Source: Novosphingobium resinovorum (GTDB lineage Bacteria > Pseudomonadota > Alphaproteobacteria > Sphingomonadales > Sphingomonadaceae). From it: DNA of 64,000 nucleotides. Both the position numbers and the translations under genes were made by a program. The notes under the pieces were generated by a model. The model was not told the origin of the DNA. It was given only the letters and a program-made list of their open reading frames with translations, and searched no databases. The stretch covers positions 1,658,501 through 1,722,500 of the forward strand of contig NZ_CP017076.1 in the NCBI RefSeq assembly GCF_001742225.1. Direction: 5' to 3'. Shown here one piece after another: positions 33,443-42,092 of the stretch (the stretch's first letter is position 1; the number at the start of each line of letters is the position of its first letter).

Positions 33443-33871
33443 ATGGACCATTTCGCGATACCGCCGGGGCGCTTCCTGCTGTCTGCCGGGCTCGACGATG
33501 CGATCCGGCGCTCCTGCGCAGCGCCGCAGCGCCGGGCCAAGGAGGCGCACCCCGTCTTCGCCTTCGTCGCGGCGCTGGGCGGCATGGGTGCGCGGGTGGG
33601 CGACGTGTGCCGTGCGCTCGGCCTCGCGTTCGACGAGGGGGCGGTGCTGGGTCGCTGCCGGATCGACTACGACGCGCCGCTGACGGTCGATACCGGGTAC
33701 GACGTGGCCGCCCGCGTCGTCTCGCTGGAGCGCAAGGCAAGCCGCAGGTTCGGCGCGGCCGACCACCTGACCCTGGGCATGACGGTCAGCGCCGCTGGGC
33801 GGCCGCACGCGCGGGTCAGCCTCACCACGATCATGCCCGCGCCCGGACCGGCCGTGCAGGCACCCGCATGA
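33443..33871 (+). CDS. MaoC-like hot-dog protein, N-terminal-type partner
   Basis: 142 residues from MDHFAIPPGRFLLSAGLDDAI with GGGAGAG upstream. Hot-dog fold of the FAS1-type dehydratase N-terminal domain: HPVFAFVAALGGMG, G-RCRIDYDAPLTVDTGYDVAARVVSLERK. It lacks the D-x4-H pair. Members of this type form a heterodimer with a short MaoC protein, which is encoded immediately downstream by ATGA overlap. The pair likely makes one enoyl-CoA hydratase for bulky substrates. Confidence 0.75.
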   Translation: MDHFAIPPGRFLLSAGLDDAIRRSCAAPQRRAKEAHPVFAFVAALGGMGARVGDVCRALGLAFDEGAVLGRCRIDYDAPLTVDTGYDVAARVVSLERKASRRFGAADHLTLGMTVSAAGRPHARVSLTTIMPAPGPAVQAPA

Positions 33872-34260
33872 GCGCGTGGGAACTTGGCGCCGTGCCCGCC
33901 GAGGCGATGGCGCTGTGGTGCGAGGCGCTGGGCGACGACAATGCGATCCACGTCGACCCCGCCGCGGCCGAGGCGCTGGGCTTCGGCCCGCGCACGGTCA
34001 ATCCGGGGCCGACGAACCTCGCCTATCTGCTCAACATGGTGATGGAAGCGCGGCCCGACCGGGAGATATGCTCGATCGAGGCGGCGCTGCTGGGCAACGT
34101 GCTGGCGGGCGACGGCGTGCTGGCGCGCGGGACCTGGGACCAGGACACCTGCGACGCGGAACTCGTGGTCGCACCGGACAACGTCGTGCTCAGGGCAAGA
34201 ATAGAAACGGACGGGAGAGACAGCGATGATGGAGAAGGCTTTCGCAGCCAGCGTCTATGA
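33868..34260 (+). CDS. MaoC-like hot-dog protein, catalytic partner
   Basis: 130 residues. ALGDDNAIHVDPAAAEALGFGPRTVNPGPTNLAYLLN carries the hydratase Asp/His (D-x-N-x-I-H-x-D). The frame ends at 34260, 35 bases into the next gene; the last dozen residues look like overlap sequence. With the preceding protein it resembles the split hydratases (MaoC heteromers such as ChsH1/ChsH2 in steroid side-chain oxidation). The comparison rests on architecture only. Confidence 0.75.
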   Translation: MSAWELGAVPAEAMALWCEALGDDNAIHVDPAAAEALGFGPRTVNPGPTNLAYLLNMVMEARPDREICSIEAALLGNVLAGDGVLARGTWDQDTCDAELVVAPDNVVLRARIETDGRDSDDGEGFRSQRL

Positions 34261-35707
34261 CCTTGTCGCCATGCGCGCGCGGGCGACCCCCCAGGCGCTG
34301 GCGATCGTGCAGGGCGGGATGCGCCTCGGCTATGCCGAGGTGCTTGCCTGCGTCGATGCGGTGGCCGCCGATTTTGCCGCGCGCGGGCTCGTGCGCGGGC
34401 AGCGCGTGGCGATCCTGTCGGAAAACCGCTTCGAGTACACCGCCGTCCAGCTTGCCTGCGCGAAGCTGGGGCTGATCGCGGCCTGCCTCAACTGGCGGCT
34501 CTCCGATGCCGAGATGCGCCACTGCGTCGAACTGGTGGACCCGTCCCTGCTGGTCGCCTCGCCCCGCCATCTGGCCCTGGGGGAGACAGTGACGAACGGT
34601 CGTCCCTTCGCCGCCATCGATCGTCTCGGCGCGGCGGGAGAGACCGCCAGCGTGGCCGAACCGGAAGACGGCCTGCTCATCATCTACACCAGCGGCACGA
34701 CGGGGCTGCCCAAGGCTGCCGTGATCAGCCACCGCGCCGAAGTCGCGCGGATGTGCGCCATGCGGCTCGACATGGGCATGGCGATGACCGACGCCTACGT
34801 CTCGTGGGCGCCGATGTTCCACATGGGCGGGACCGAGCACCTGCTGGCGACGCTGATGTGCGGCGGCACCGGGATCATCGTCGACGGTTTCGACGCCGAT
34901 GCGCTGGTTGATGCGCTTGAGGAATTTCCCATAGGCTGGCTGATGCTGGTGCCCGCGACGATCGAGCCGCTGCTCGAACGGCTCGAGGCGCGGGATGCCA
35001 GGGTGCGCGGGGTCAAGGCGGCGGGCTGCATGGCGGATCTCGTCCCCTCCGCCACGATCGCGGCGATCACCCGGGCGCTGGGCGCGCCTTACCTCAACTC
35101 CTTCGGTGCGACCGAGACGGGAATGCCGCCGCTATCGGCCGATCTGATCCCGGTCGGCACGATGCCTTCGGCTTTCCCCAAGCGGCTGAGCCTGCTGTGC
35201 GACTTGCGCCTGCTGGGTGCGGACGGCAACGAGGTGCCCGACGGCGCGACCGGCGAGGCTTGCGTGCGCGGGCCGACGCTGTTCAGCGGCTACTGGAATG
35301 CCGAGGCCACCAATGCCGAGTGCTTCGCCGGAGGCTGGTTCCACATGGGCGACCTGTTCCGCCGGACGCCTTCGGGCTACGACTTCGTCGGCCGCTCGAA
35401 GTACCTGATCAAGTCGGGCGGCGAGAACATCTACCCGGCCGAGATCGAGCGCGTGCTGTTCGCCGATGCGCGGGTCAACGATGCCATCGTCGTGCGCCGC
35501 CCGGACCCGCAATGGGGCGAAGTGCCGGTGGCGGTGATCGCGCGCAACGATCCCTCGCTTGACGAGCAGGTGGTGATGCAGATGTGCCGCGATGCGCTGG
35601 CCGGATACAAGCAGCCCAAGGCGGTACGCTTCATCGCGATGGAAGCCTTCCCCCGCAGCGCCAGCGGCAAGATCATCCGCGAGGAAGTGGAGGCGATGAT
35701 CGGATGA
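34226..35707 (+). CDS. AMP-binding acyl-CoA synthetase/ligase, second copy
   Basis: 493 residues. Phosphate loop IIYTSGTTGLPKAAVISHR, SFGATETG, hinge GWFHMGDLFRRTPSGYDFVGRSKYLIKSGGENIYPAEIE and PRSASGKIIREEV with the catalytic Lys. Of a different subgroup from the synthetase at 11863. It overlaps the MaoC-like gene by 35 bases; GGGAGAGA precedes the ATG, with a second Met three bases on. It may activate another acid intermediate or the imported substrate. Confidence 0.9.
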   Translation: MMEKAFAASVYDLVAMRARATPQALAIVQGGMRLGYAEVLACVDAVAADFAARGLVRGQRVAILSENRFEYTAVQLACAKLGLIAACLNWRLSDAEMRHCVELVDPSLLVASPRHLALGETVTNGRPFAAIDRLGAAGETASVAEPEDGLLIIYTSGTTGLPKAAVISHRAEVARMCAMRLDMGMAMTDAYVSWAPMFHMGGTEHLLATLMCGGTGIIVDGFDADALVDALEEFPIGWLMLVPATIEPLLERLEARDARVRGVKAAGCMADLVPSATIAAITRALGAPYLNSFGATETGMPPLSADLIPVGTMPSAFPKRLSLLCDLRLLGADGNEVPDGATGEACVRGPTLFSGYWNAEATNAECFAGGWFHMGDLFRRTPSGYDFVGRSKYLIKSGGENIYPAEIERVLFADARVNDAIVVRRPDPQWGEVPVAVIARNDPSLDEQVVMQMCRDALAGYKQPKAVRFIAMEAFPRSASGKIIREEVEAMIG

Positions 35708-35713
35708 GGCAGG

Positions 35714-35742
35714 TTGACATTTATAGCCAAATAGGTTATATG
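35714..35742 (+). promoter_or_regulatory. Candidate sigma-70 promoter with dyad
   Basis: TTGACA (35714-35719) is followed 17 bases later by TATATG. A small inverted repeat TATAGCC/GGTTATA lies between them. No clear gene follows on the plus strand, so it may drive a small RNA, an unseen short gene or nothing. Confidence 0.35.
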
Positions 35743-36190
35743 ACCCAGCATCCGATCCGGCGATGATCACGCTGGAGAGGTGTATCGGGTCGGCGTCGTG
35801 GGCCGGGATGCGGTTTCAGCCGCGATCGCGCAAACCACGCGTCCGTTCGAAGACCCGGACTGTCTCTGCGCTACCGAAAACGCCGTCCATACGATCCTTC
35901 GACACGTCGTTGGGCATGGGACGGCCATCCCGGATAGCCTTCGGCCGATAACGATGCGAACCCTAACGACGGCCACATGGGACTTTCCGATGGAATACAG
36001 GTCGAGCCGGGCTGCACCGTGAGTTACCCGGCCGCTCGCCAGAGCTTCACGGAACACAAAACCCAGCGTCCCGGTGAGGACGCTCCCGACGCCGACCCGA
36101 TGTTCACTTCGGTTGCGTTGAGTTCCCCGGCGTAATGGCCCGCACTCGCCAGCGGGTGTTTTTGCGTGCGCTGACTGCAAGCACACCCCC
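35743..36190. other. Gene-free spacer
   Basis: About 450 bases with no recognised gene on either strand. Short open frames exist in several frames but none has a ribosome site plus a family match. Composition is ordinary. Possibly the remains of a lost gene after the acyl-CoA synthetase. Confidence 0.4.
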
Positions 36191-36305
36191 CGTCATCCCA
36201 GCGAAGGCTGGGACCGCTGGCCTGTTACGGCCAACTGTCGTCAGGACGCCTAGCAGAGGGTTGGGCTTTGCGCGGCCAGCGGTCCCAGCCTTCGCTGGGA
36301 TGACG
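36191..36305. repeat. Intergenic palindromic repeat (CGTCATCCCAGCGAAGGCTG family)
   Basis: CGTCATCCCAGCGAAGGCTGGGACCGCTGG at the left and its complement CCAGCGGTCCCAGCCTTCGCTGGGATGACG at the right, almost perfect, separated by about 55 bases. Lies just after the SnoaL-like stop. Confidence 0.82.
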
Positions 36306-36338
36306 TACGACACGCGCATCCTCCCCCAGGGGGAGGAT

Positions 36339-36893
36339 TCAACCCCTCCCGCGTGATTTCTCGTAGGCGATCCACGTCGGCAGGCGCTCGGGGAAATCCG
36401 CCGGCATGGGCTCGGGATAGGCGTGGTTGCGCAAGGGCGTGGAGAGGATGCCGGGATACTCCTCGATCGGCACGTAGTAGAGGAAGCCGATCGTCCGCTC
36501 GGCGAACTTCCAGCCGGCGTCGGTGTTGCGGTATTTGTCGTCGTAGCGGATGGCGGTGACCATCATCCTGCCACCGCGCCACAGTTCCGCATGGCCGATC
36601 ACGCGGCCGGTCGCTTCCTGCGAGCCGTCGTCGACGAAGTCGATCTGGACGTCGTGCATGAAGTGGTGCCCCGGGCCGAGCACGTCGAAGCGCCCGTCGT
36701 ACTGCGTCATGATCGCATCGACGCCGGTGGCGTTCATCACCCCGTCCGCCGATTTCAGCACCGCATCGGGCGCGAAGAGGGCGCGGATGCCGTCGATGTC
36801 GCGGTCGTCGATGGTGAAGCAGTAGCGGGCGACGAGCTGGCGGATCTGCGATTCCGCTTCCAGCCGGGCGATGCGCTGTTCCAGTGTCGGCAT
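36339..36893 (-). CDS. SnoaL-like (NTF2-fold) protein
   Basis: 184 residues starting MPTLEQRIARLEAESQIRQLVARYCFTIDDRD, the usual opening of the SnoaL/NTF2-like polyketide-cyclase family used as small dehydratases, isomerases or hydroxylase helpers. The body has IRALFAPDAV and a C-terminal tail beyond the NTF2 cone. Last gene of the minus-strand operon with the GMC and KstD-like flavoproteins, 14 bases behind the GMC stop. A related SnoaL protein occurs at 53043. Delta5-3-ketosteroid isomerase has this fold, but identity is not shown. Confidence 0.8.
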   Translation of the reverse strand: MPTLEQRIARLEAESQIRQLVARYCFTIDDRDIDGIRALFAPDAVLKSADGVMNATGVDAIMTQYDGRFDVLGPGHHFMHDVQIDFVDDGSQEATGRVIGHAELWRGGRMMVTAIRYDDKYRNTDAGWKFAERTIGFLYYVPIEEYPGILSTPLRNHAYPEPMPADFPERLPTWIAYEKSRGRG

Positions 36894-36907
36894 GTCTCTC
36901 TCCTCTT

Positions 36908-38512
36908 TTATCGGGCGTCTTCCAGGATCATGTCGGCGCACTTCTCGCCGATCATGATCGAGGGGGCGTTGGTGTTGCCGGACGGCAGGCTCGGCATGAT
37001 CGAGGCGTCGGCGACGCGAAGCCCGGCGATGCCGTGGACGCGCAGGCGCGGATCGACCACCGCGTCGGCGCTGACACCCATCCGGCACGAACCGACCGGG
37101 TGCAGGTTGGCGATGGCGGCGGCGCGCACGTAAGCCTCGATCTCCGCGTCGCTGCGGGCATCCGCGCCGGGCGATATCTCGCCAGCATTGTAGGGCGCGA
37201 GCGCGGGCTGGGCGGCCACGCCGCGCACCACCTTCACCGCCGCAATCATCGCGTCCACGTCGATGCGGTCGGTCAAGAAGTTTTGGCGGATCACCGGGTC
37301 GGCCAGCGGGTCCGGCCCGCGCAGCCGCACCGTGCCGCTTGCGCGCGGGTTGAGGTGGACCGGGCTCATCGTGAAGCCGGGGAAGGGGTGGGCCTTCATG
37401 CCCGCCGCCGTGCGGCTCTGGACGGTCCAGATGTTGGTGTTGACCTGCAGGTTGGGCCGGTCCTGCCGCTCGTCGGTGCGGGTGAAGATGCCCGCATAGA
37501 TGCCGTTGCTGGCGAGCGGCCCCTTGTTGAACAGGACGTAGTCGATCCCCGCCTTCAGCTTGCGCAGCGGGCTGTTGGCCAGTTCGTTGATGGTGATCGG
37601 CCGGGTGCAGCGGAACATCAGCGAGATGTAGAAGTGGTCCATGAGGTTGGCGCCGACCCCCGGCAGGTCGAGCACCGGCGCGATGCCGCTTTCGCGCAAG
37701 TGCGCGGCGGGGCCGATGCCGGAAAGCTGCAGAAGCTGCGGCGACCCGAAGGCGCCGCCGCAGACCACCACCTCGCGCCGCGCCTTCGCGGTGACCAGGC
37801 CCGCTTTGGTGCGGTACTCGATCCCGGTGGCGCGGCCCCCTTCGACGAGCACCCGGGTAGCATGGGCGCCGGTCTCGATCTTCAGGTTGGCCCGCCCCCG
37901 CGCCGGGGTGAGGTACGCCTGCGAGGTATTCCAGCGCCGGTTGTTGCGGGTGGTCGTCTGGAAGAAGCCGGTGCCTTCCTGCTCCGCGCCGTTGAAGTCT
38001 GGGTTGTAGGGAATGCCCGCCTCCTGCGCCGCCTCGACGATGGCGACGGCGATCTCGGAGCGGCCAGGCTGGTCGGACACCGTCAGCGGCCCGCCGACGC
38101 CGTGATAGGCATTGGGCCCGCGCTGCTGGTCCTCGGCTTTGCGGAAGTAGGGCAGGACGTCGGCGAAGCTCCATCCCTCGCAGCCGCGCTGGCGCCAGTC
38201 GTCGTAGTCGCGCGCGTTGCCCCGGATATAGAGCATGCCGTTGATCGAACTGGTCCCGCCCAGCACCTTGCCGCGAGGCTGGTACATGCGGCGGCCGCCG
38301 AGTTCGGCCTCGGGCTCGCTCTCGAACATCCAGTTGACCCTGGGATCGGCGAACAGCATCGGGTAACCCATCGGCGGCCTGATCCAGAACGCCTTGTCCT
38401 CCGGCCCGGCCTCCAGCAGCAGCACCGAGTAACGCCCGTTCTCGCTGAGCCGCGCCGCGACGACGCAGCCTGCCGAGCCCGCGCCGCTGACGATGAAATC
38501 GAACTCCTCCAT
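36908..38512 (-). CDS. GMC-family FAD-dependent alcohol dehydrogenase/oxidase
   Basis: 534 residues. N-terminal FAD dinucleotide motif VSGAGSAGCVVAARLSE; GMC signature PRGKVLGGTSSINGMLYIRG; catalytic His in NLHPVGSCRMG and Asn in LPSGNTNAPSIMIGEKCADMI. It resembles choline/alkanol dehydrogenases, which oxidise primary alcohols to aldehydes. Its ATG directly follows the TAA of the upstream KstD-like gene. Probably oxidises an alcohol of the shared substrate. Confidence 0.9.
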   Translation of the reverse strand: MEEFDFIVSGAGSAGCVVAARLSENGRYSVLLLEAGPEDKAFWIRPPMGYPMLFADPRVNWMFESEPEAELGGRRMYQPRGKVLGGTSSINGMLYIRGNARDYDDWRQRGCEGWSFADVLPYFRKAEDQQRGPNAYHGVGGPLTVSDQPGRSEIAVAIVEAAQEAGIPYNPDFNGAEQEGTGFFQTTTRNNRRWNTSQAYLTPARGRANLKIETGAHATRVLVEGGRATGIEYRTKAGLVTAKARREVVVCGGAFGSPQLLQLSGIGPAAHLRESGIAPVLDLPGVGANLMDHFYISLMFRCTRPITINELANSPLRKLKAGIDYVLFNKGPLASNGIYAGIFTRTDERQDRPNLQVNTNIWTVQSRTAAGMKAHPFPGFTMSPVHLNPRASGTVRLRGPDPLADPVIRQNFLTDRIDVDAMIAAVKVVRGVAAQPALAPYNAGEISPGADARSDAEIEAYVRAAAIANLHPVGSCRMGVSADAVVDPRLRVHGIAGLRVADASIMPSLPSGNTNAPSIMIGEKCADMILEDAR

Positions 38513-40219
38513 TTACGCCGCCTGCCCCGCAAGGTGTCTGCCCGCGATATAGGCGAAGGTCATGGCAGGGCCGATCGTCGCCCCCGCGCCCGGATAGGCT
38601 CCGGCGAAGACGTTGGCCTGGTCGTTGCCCACTGCGTAGAGGCCCTGCACCGGCGCGCCCTCGCCGTCGAGGACGCGGGCGTGGCGGTCGGTCTTGAGCC
38701 CCGCGAAGGTGCCGATGATCCCGGCCTCCATGCGGATGGCGTAGTACGGCCCCTTGGTCAGCGGGCCGAGGCAGGTGTTGGGCCGGTGCTCCGGGTCGCC
38801 CTGATAGACGTCGTAGACCCGCCCGCCGCGTCCGAACTCGGGGTCCACTCCGGCCTCGGCATTGGCGTTGAAGGTCGCGACCGTACGTTCCAGCGCGGCG
38901 GCGTCGATGCCGCACTGGGCGGCGAGTTCCTGCAGCGTCGCGGCGCGCTTGAGGTAGCCGCTGCGCAAGTGCTCGCCGTGGGGAATGGGGAAGGGGCGGA
39001 CCATGCCGATGCCCCATTTCTTCACCGCCGCCGCGTCGCCGATCAGCCAGCACCATGCGCTGGCGTCGCCCTCGCTGGCGCGGGTCATCTGGGGGACGAG
39101 GTCGTGGTAGGCGCTGGACTCGTCCCCGAAGCGGCGGCCATCCGGGCGCACGGCGATGAAGCCGGGCTTCTGACGGTCGATCAGGTGCGGCCAGACGCCG
39201 GTGAAGTCCGTCGAGCCCGGCAGCACCGAGACCGGCATCCACGGCGCGGCATGGGCGACATTGCCGTTGAAGACACCGCCGACGCTCTCGGCCAGGCGGA
39301 TGCCGTCGCCGGTATTGCCGGGGTTGGTCGGGTTGCGCTGCTCGTGGTTGTTCGCAGGTGCCGGGAACGAGGCGGCGCGGCGCTCCGGGTCGTTGGGATA
39401 GCCCCCGCAGGCGAGGACGACGCCCCGGCGTGCGGTGATCCGCACCCGGCCCTGCGGGGTGTCGATCTCGGCCCCGGTGACGCGCCCGTCCGCGCGGGTC
39501 AGCCCGGCAACGGGGGAGGACAGCCAGATCGGCACGTCGAGGTCGAACAACGTGCGCGCCAGCCGCGCCACCAGCGCCCGCCCGCGCACCACCTGCTGCC
39601 CCTCGCCATAGCGCAGCACGTCGGCGAAGTGCCGGGCCAGTTTCTTCGCGACGAAGCCCAGCGCCTTGACCGATCGGCCAGCCTTCATGAACTGGATCAT
39701 CTCCACGCCCGAACCCACGGCGAAGCCGAGGAACAGCGTCTGCGGCAATTGCTGTTTGAGGTTCTTCAGGTGCGGCCCGAGTTCGCGCGCCTCGTAATCG
39801 ACGGTGCCGATCGAGCGGACGATGGAGCTATGCGCGCTCTCCGAATGATAGTCGGGATAGTCCATGCCGTAGAACCGGACGTGGCTGTTTTCCTCGAGAA
39901 AGCGCACCATGCGCGGCGCGGTGTCGAGATAGGCCTCGACCCGGTCGGGCTCGATGTAGTTGCCGGTTTCCTCGACCAGATAGGCGCGGGCGCTGGCGAT
40001 GTCATCGCTCTGGCCGGTGGCGCGCTGCATGGCCGGGGAGTGGTGGTTGCCGGGCACCCACAGCACGCCGCCGGAGGTCGCGGTGGTGCCGCCGAAGACG
40101 GCTTCCTTCTCCACCACCAGAACGTCCAGCCCGGCGCGCCGCGCGGTGACGGCGGCGGTGAGGCCCGCCGCGCCGGTCCCGGCGATGAGGACGTCGACGG
40201 TCCTGTCTCCCATGGTCAT
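38513..40219 (-). CDS. KstD-like FAD-dependent dehydrogenase 1
   Basis: 568 residues. FAD motif VLIAGTGAAGLTAAVTARRAG, EKEAVFGGTTATSGGVLWVPGNHH and a C-terminal AYPGAGATIGPAMTFAYIAGRH. That last block has the Tyr-Pro-x-x-Gly arrangement used by 3-ketosteroid delta1-dehydrogenase to polarise the substrate carbonyl. Start at 40219 (AAGG upstream), overlapping the previous stop (ATGA). Likely introduces a C=C next to a ketone in a cyclic substrate. Steroid is a guess; related enzymes act on other rings and on fumarate or urocanate. Confidence 0.85.
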   Translation of the reverse strand: MTMGDRTVDVLIAGTGAAGLTAAVTARRAGLDVLVVEKEAVFGGTTATSGGVLWVPGNHHSPAMQRATGQSDDIASARAYLVEETGNYIEPDRVEAYLDTAPRMVRFLEENSHVRFYGMDYPDYHSESAHSSIVRSIGTVDYEARELGPHLKNLKQQLPQTLFLGFAVGSGVEMIQFMKAGRSVKALGFVAKKLARHFADVLRYGEGQQVVRGRALVARLARTLFDLDVPIWLSSPVAGLTRADGRVTGAEIDTPQGRVRITARRGVVLACGGYPNDPERRAASFPAPANNHEQRNPTNPGNTGDGIRLAESVGGVFNGNVAHAAPWMPVSVLPGSTDFTGVWPHLIDRQKPGFIAVRPDGRRFGDESSAYHDLVPQMTRASEGDASAWCWLIGDAAAVKKWGIGMVRPFPIPHGEHLRSGYLKRAATLQELAAQCGIDAAALERTVATFNANAEAGVDPEFGRGGRVYDVYQGDPEHRPNTCLGPLTKGPYYAIRMEAGIIGTFAGLKTDRHARVLDGEGAPVQGLYAVGNDQANVFAGAYPGAGATIGPAMTFAYIAGRHLAGQAA

Positions 40220-41604
40220 GCGTTCACCTTCTCTTTCGCGGCGTTGGCGCCGGCGATGCGGCCGAAGACGACCGCGTTGCCGATCGAGGCGCCGCCCGCC
40301 GCGTAGCATTGGCCGAACATGCCGCCGGTCGTCTCCCCGGCGGCGTAGAGGCCCGGCACCGGGCGATCGTCGGCGCCGAGCACGCGGGCTTCGGTGTCGA
40401 TACGGATGCCGGTGCCCGTCCAGCAGATCACGGCCGGGCGGATATGCGCGGCGTAGAACGGCCCTTGCGCGACCGGCCGCAGCATCGCCGAGGGCTTGAA
40501 GTAGTCCTCGTCGTTCCCTATTTGTACCAGCGAATTGTAGCGCTCTGCCGTCGTCGCAAGACGGGCGGCGGGCACGCCGAGTTTCCCGGCAAGGTCCTCC
40601 AGCGTCGGTGCGCTGATCAGCGTTCCGGCCTCCACATGGTCCAGCAGCCGGTCCGCCGTCCAGTTGGGGGCAGGCCGGTATTTGGTGGTCTTCGAGGCGA
40701 GGCGCGATGCCTCGTCGAACACCGCGAAGCAGTCCCGTCCCGGCTGTTCGTCGAGGACGGCGGCGAGGACCGAATATTCTATCGTTTCGTCGATGAACCG
40801 GCGCCCGTCGCGGTTCACCATCATCAGCCAGCCGGGGAGGTAGCTTTCGAGGTCCTTGACGAAGCCCGGAGTGATCAGGAGCAGGCCGCGATTGGCCTTG
40901 CTCAACTGCCCCTCCACTTGCGCGGCAAGGCCGAGGCCATCGCCCCGGCAGGTAGGGGCGCCGATATACCAGTGGAGGTCGCCGTAACGCGAGGCATCGG
41001 GATAGAGTTGCGCCAGCATCTCGGGATTGGCGCCGAAGCCGCCGGTGGCGATCACCGTTGCGGCGCTGAGCACCGGCGCGCCGTCGGCGACGATGCCGCA
41101 GACCCGGCCGTTCTCGACCAGCAGGGTTTCGACGCGGGTATCGAGGACGGTGTCGATGTTCCTGCCGGACAGGAAGCCTTCGAGGCCCTCGACGATGCCC
41201 GCGCCGCCGTCGGTGGCACGGTGGCCGCGCCGAATCTTGTCGACACCCGATGAATAGAGGTTGTCCACCGTGAACCCGATGCCAAGCCCGCGCAGCCACT
41301 CGAACGCCTCGGCCGAGCGTTCGCAAAGCGTGCGCACGAGCGCGGGCTCCAGCTTGTACTGGTTGAGCGTCATATAATAGTGGAACATCGCCTCGGCCGT
41401 GTCGTCCTCCAGCCCGGCCTCGCGCTGGAGCGATGTGCCCGCCGCGTAGAACACGCCGCCGGACAAGGCGCTAGACCCGCCGGTGCGGTCGGCTGCCTCG
41501 ACCATCAGGACGCTGGCGCCGCCCTGTGCTGCAAGCGCCGCGGCGCTGAGCCCCGCCGCCCCGGTGCCAATGACGATGACGTCGTAATCGAGAGCCTCAC
41601 TCAT
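40216..41604 (-). CDS. KstD-like/fumarate-reductase-type flavoprotein 2
   Basis: 462 residues from MSEALDYDVIVIGTGAAG; earlier Mets (to 41679) cannot be excluded. Landmarks: IGTGAAGLSAAALAAQGGASVLMVEAADRTGGSSALSGGV, MMVNRDGRRFIDE, and the C-terminal GQCYAAGGASIGNAVVFGRIAG. It has the same Y-x3-G as its downstream neighbour but a shorter, fumarate-reductase-like catalytic domain. Promoter-proximal gene of the operon to 36339; an operator lies about 260 bases upstream of its start. Confidence 0.83.
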   Translation of the reverse strand: MSEALDYDVIVIGTGAAGLSAAALAAQGGASVLMVEAADRTGGSSALSGGVFYAAGTSLQREAGLEDDTAEAMFHYYMTLNQYKLEPALVRTLCERSAEAFEWLRGLGIGFTVDNLYSSGVDKIRRGHRATDGGAGIVEGLEGFLSGRNIDTVLDTRVETLLVENGRVCGIVADGAPVLSAATVIATGGFGANPEMLAQLYPDASRYGDLHWYIGAPTCRGDGLGLAAQVEGQLSKANRGLLLITPGFVKDLESYLPGWLMMVNRDGRRFIDETIEYSVLAAVLDEQPGRDCFAVFDEASRLASKTTKYRPAPNWTADRLLDHVEAGTLISAPTLEDLAGKLGVPAARLATTAERYNSLVQIGNDEDYFKPSAMLRPVAQGPFYAAHIRPAVICWTGTGIRIDTEARVLGADDRPVPGLYAAGETTGGMFGQCYAAGGASIGNAVVFGRIAGANAAKEKVNA

Positions 41605-41679
41605 CGCCGCTTCCACTCCCGCGACGGGCGACACAACGGAAATCCTCTCAGCCATGACCGGCATCGGGCGCCTCTCCAT

Positions 41680-42092
41680 CCATGATTGTCGTTGGGCCGC
41701 AGCGCCTCCGCACGAAGGCGGTCACGCTCGCGGCCGATGACCCGAAGCATGGCGAGCGACGGGTAATAAGTCTAGCTCAATTGTTGCTATCTGGCCGCAC
41801 TTTGAATGCGGCCTATCGCTGAAACCCGCAGGTTTGGCGGGGTTGCGGGCTTGCGCGCGCCATAAAAAAGCAATCATGATCGACTTTTTTATTGTCACGG
41901 CGAATCATCCTGCGCATAAAGCCGGGCAGAAAAGAGGTTGGATCACCACGGCGACGAATCGCCGGGTGCTCCAGGGAACGGGATGAAGACTGGCTCAACC
42001 GCGCACTCCGGCATGTCCGGGGGCTGTGGTCATGCCTTCGATTTTCTAAATAAGTCATCCTTCGCAGCGAAGAGATGAACGGGGAGAAGAGA
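41680..42092. other. Regulatory spacer between flavoprotein and TonB operons
   Basis: About 410 bases with no credible gene. It holds the operator at 41867 and start-proximal sequences for divergent transcription. Nothing else recognised. Confidence 0.5.
41867..41886. promoter_or_regulatory. Recurrent palindromic operator, site 7
   Basis: AAAGCAAT-CATG-ATCGACTT with outer arms ATAAAAAAG and CTTTTTTAT as in site 4. Located between the divergent flavoprotein operon (start 41604) and the TonB receptor (42093). Confidence 0.65.

Noticed and set aside
36884..40306. Plus-strand open frame of 1140 codons over the GMC and KstD-like genes
   Set aside because: Shadow of high third-position GC on the other strand; the minus-strand proteins carry clear FAD motifs.
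38513..41326. Apparent 937-residue fusion on the minus strand
   Set aside because: Only the part from 40219 matches a flavoprotein; upstream residues are out-of-frame sequence of the neighbouring gene.
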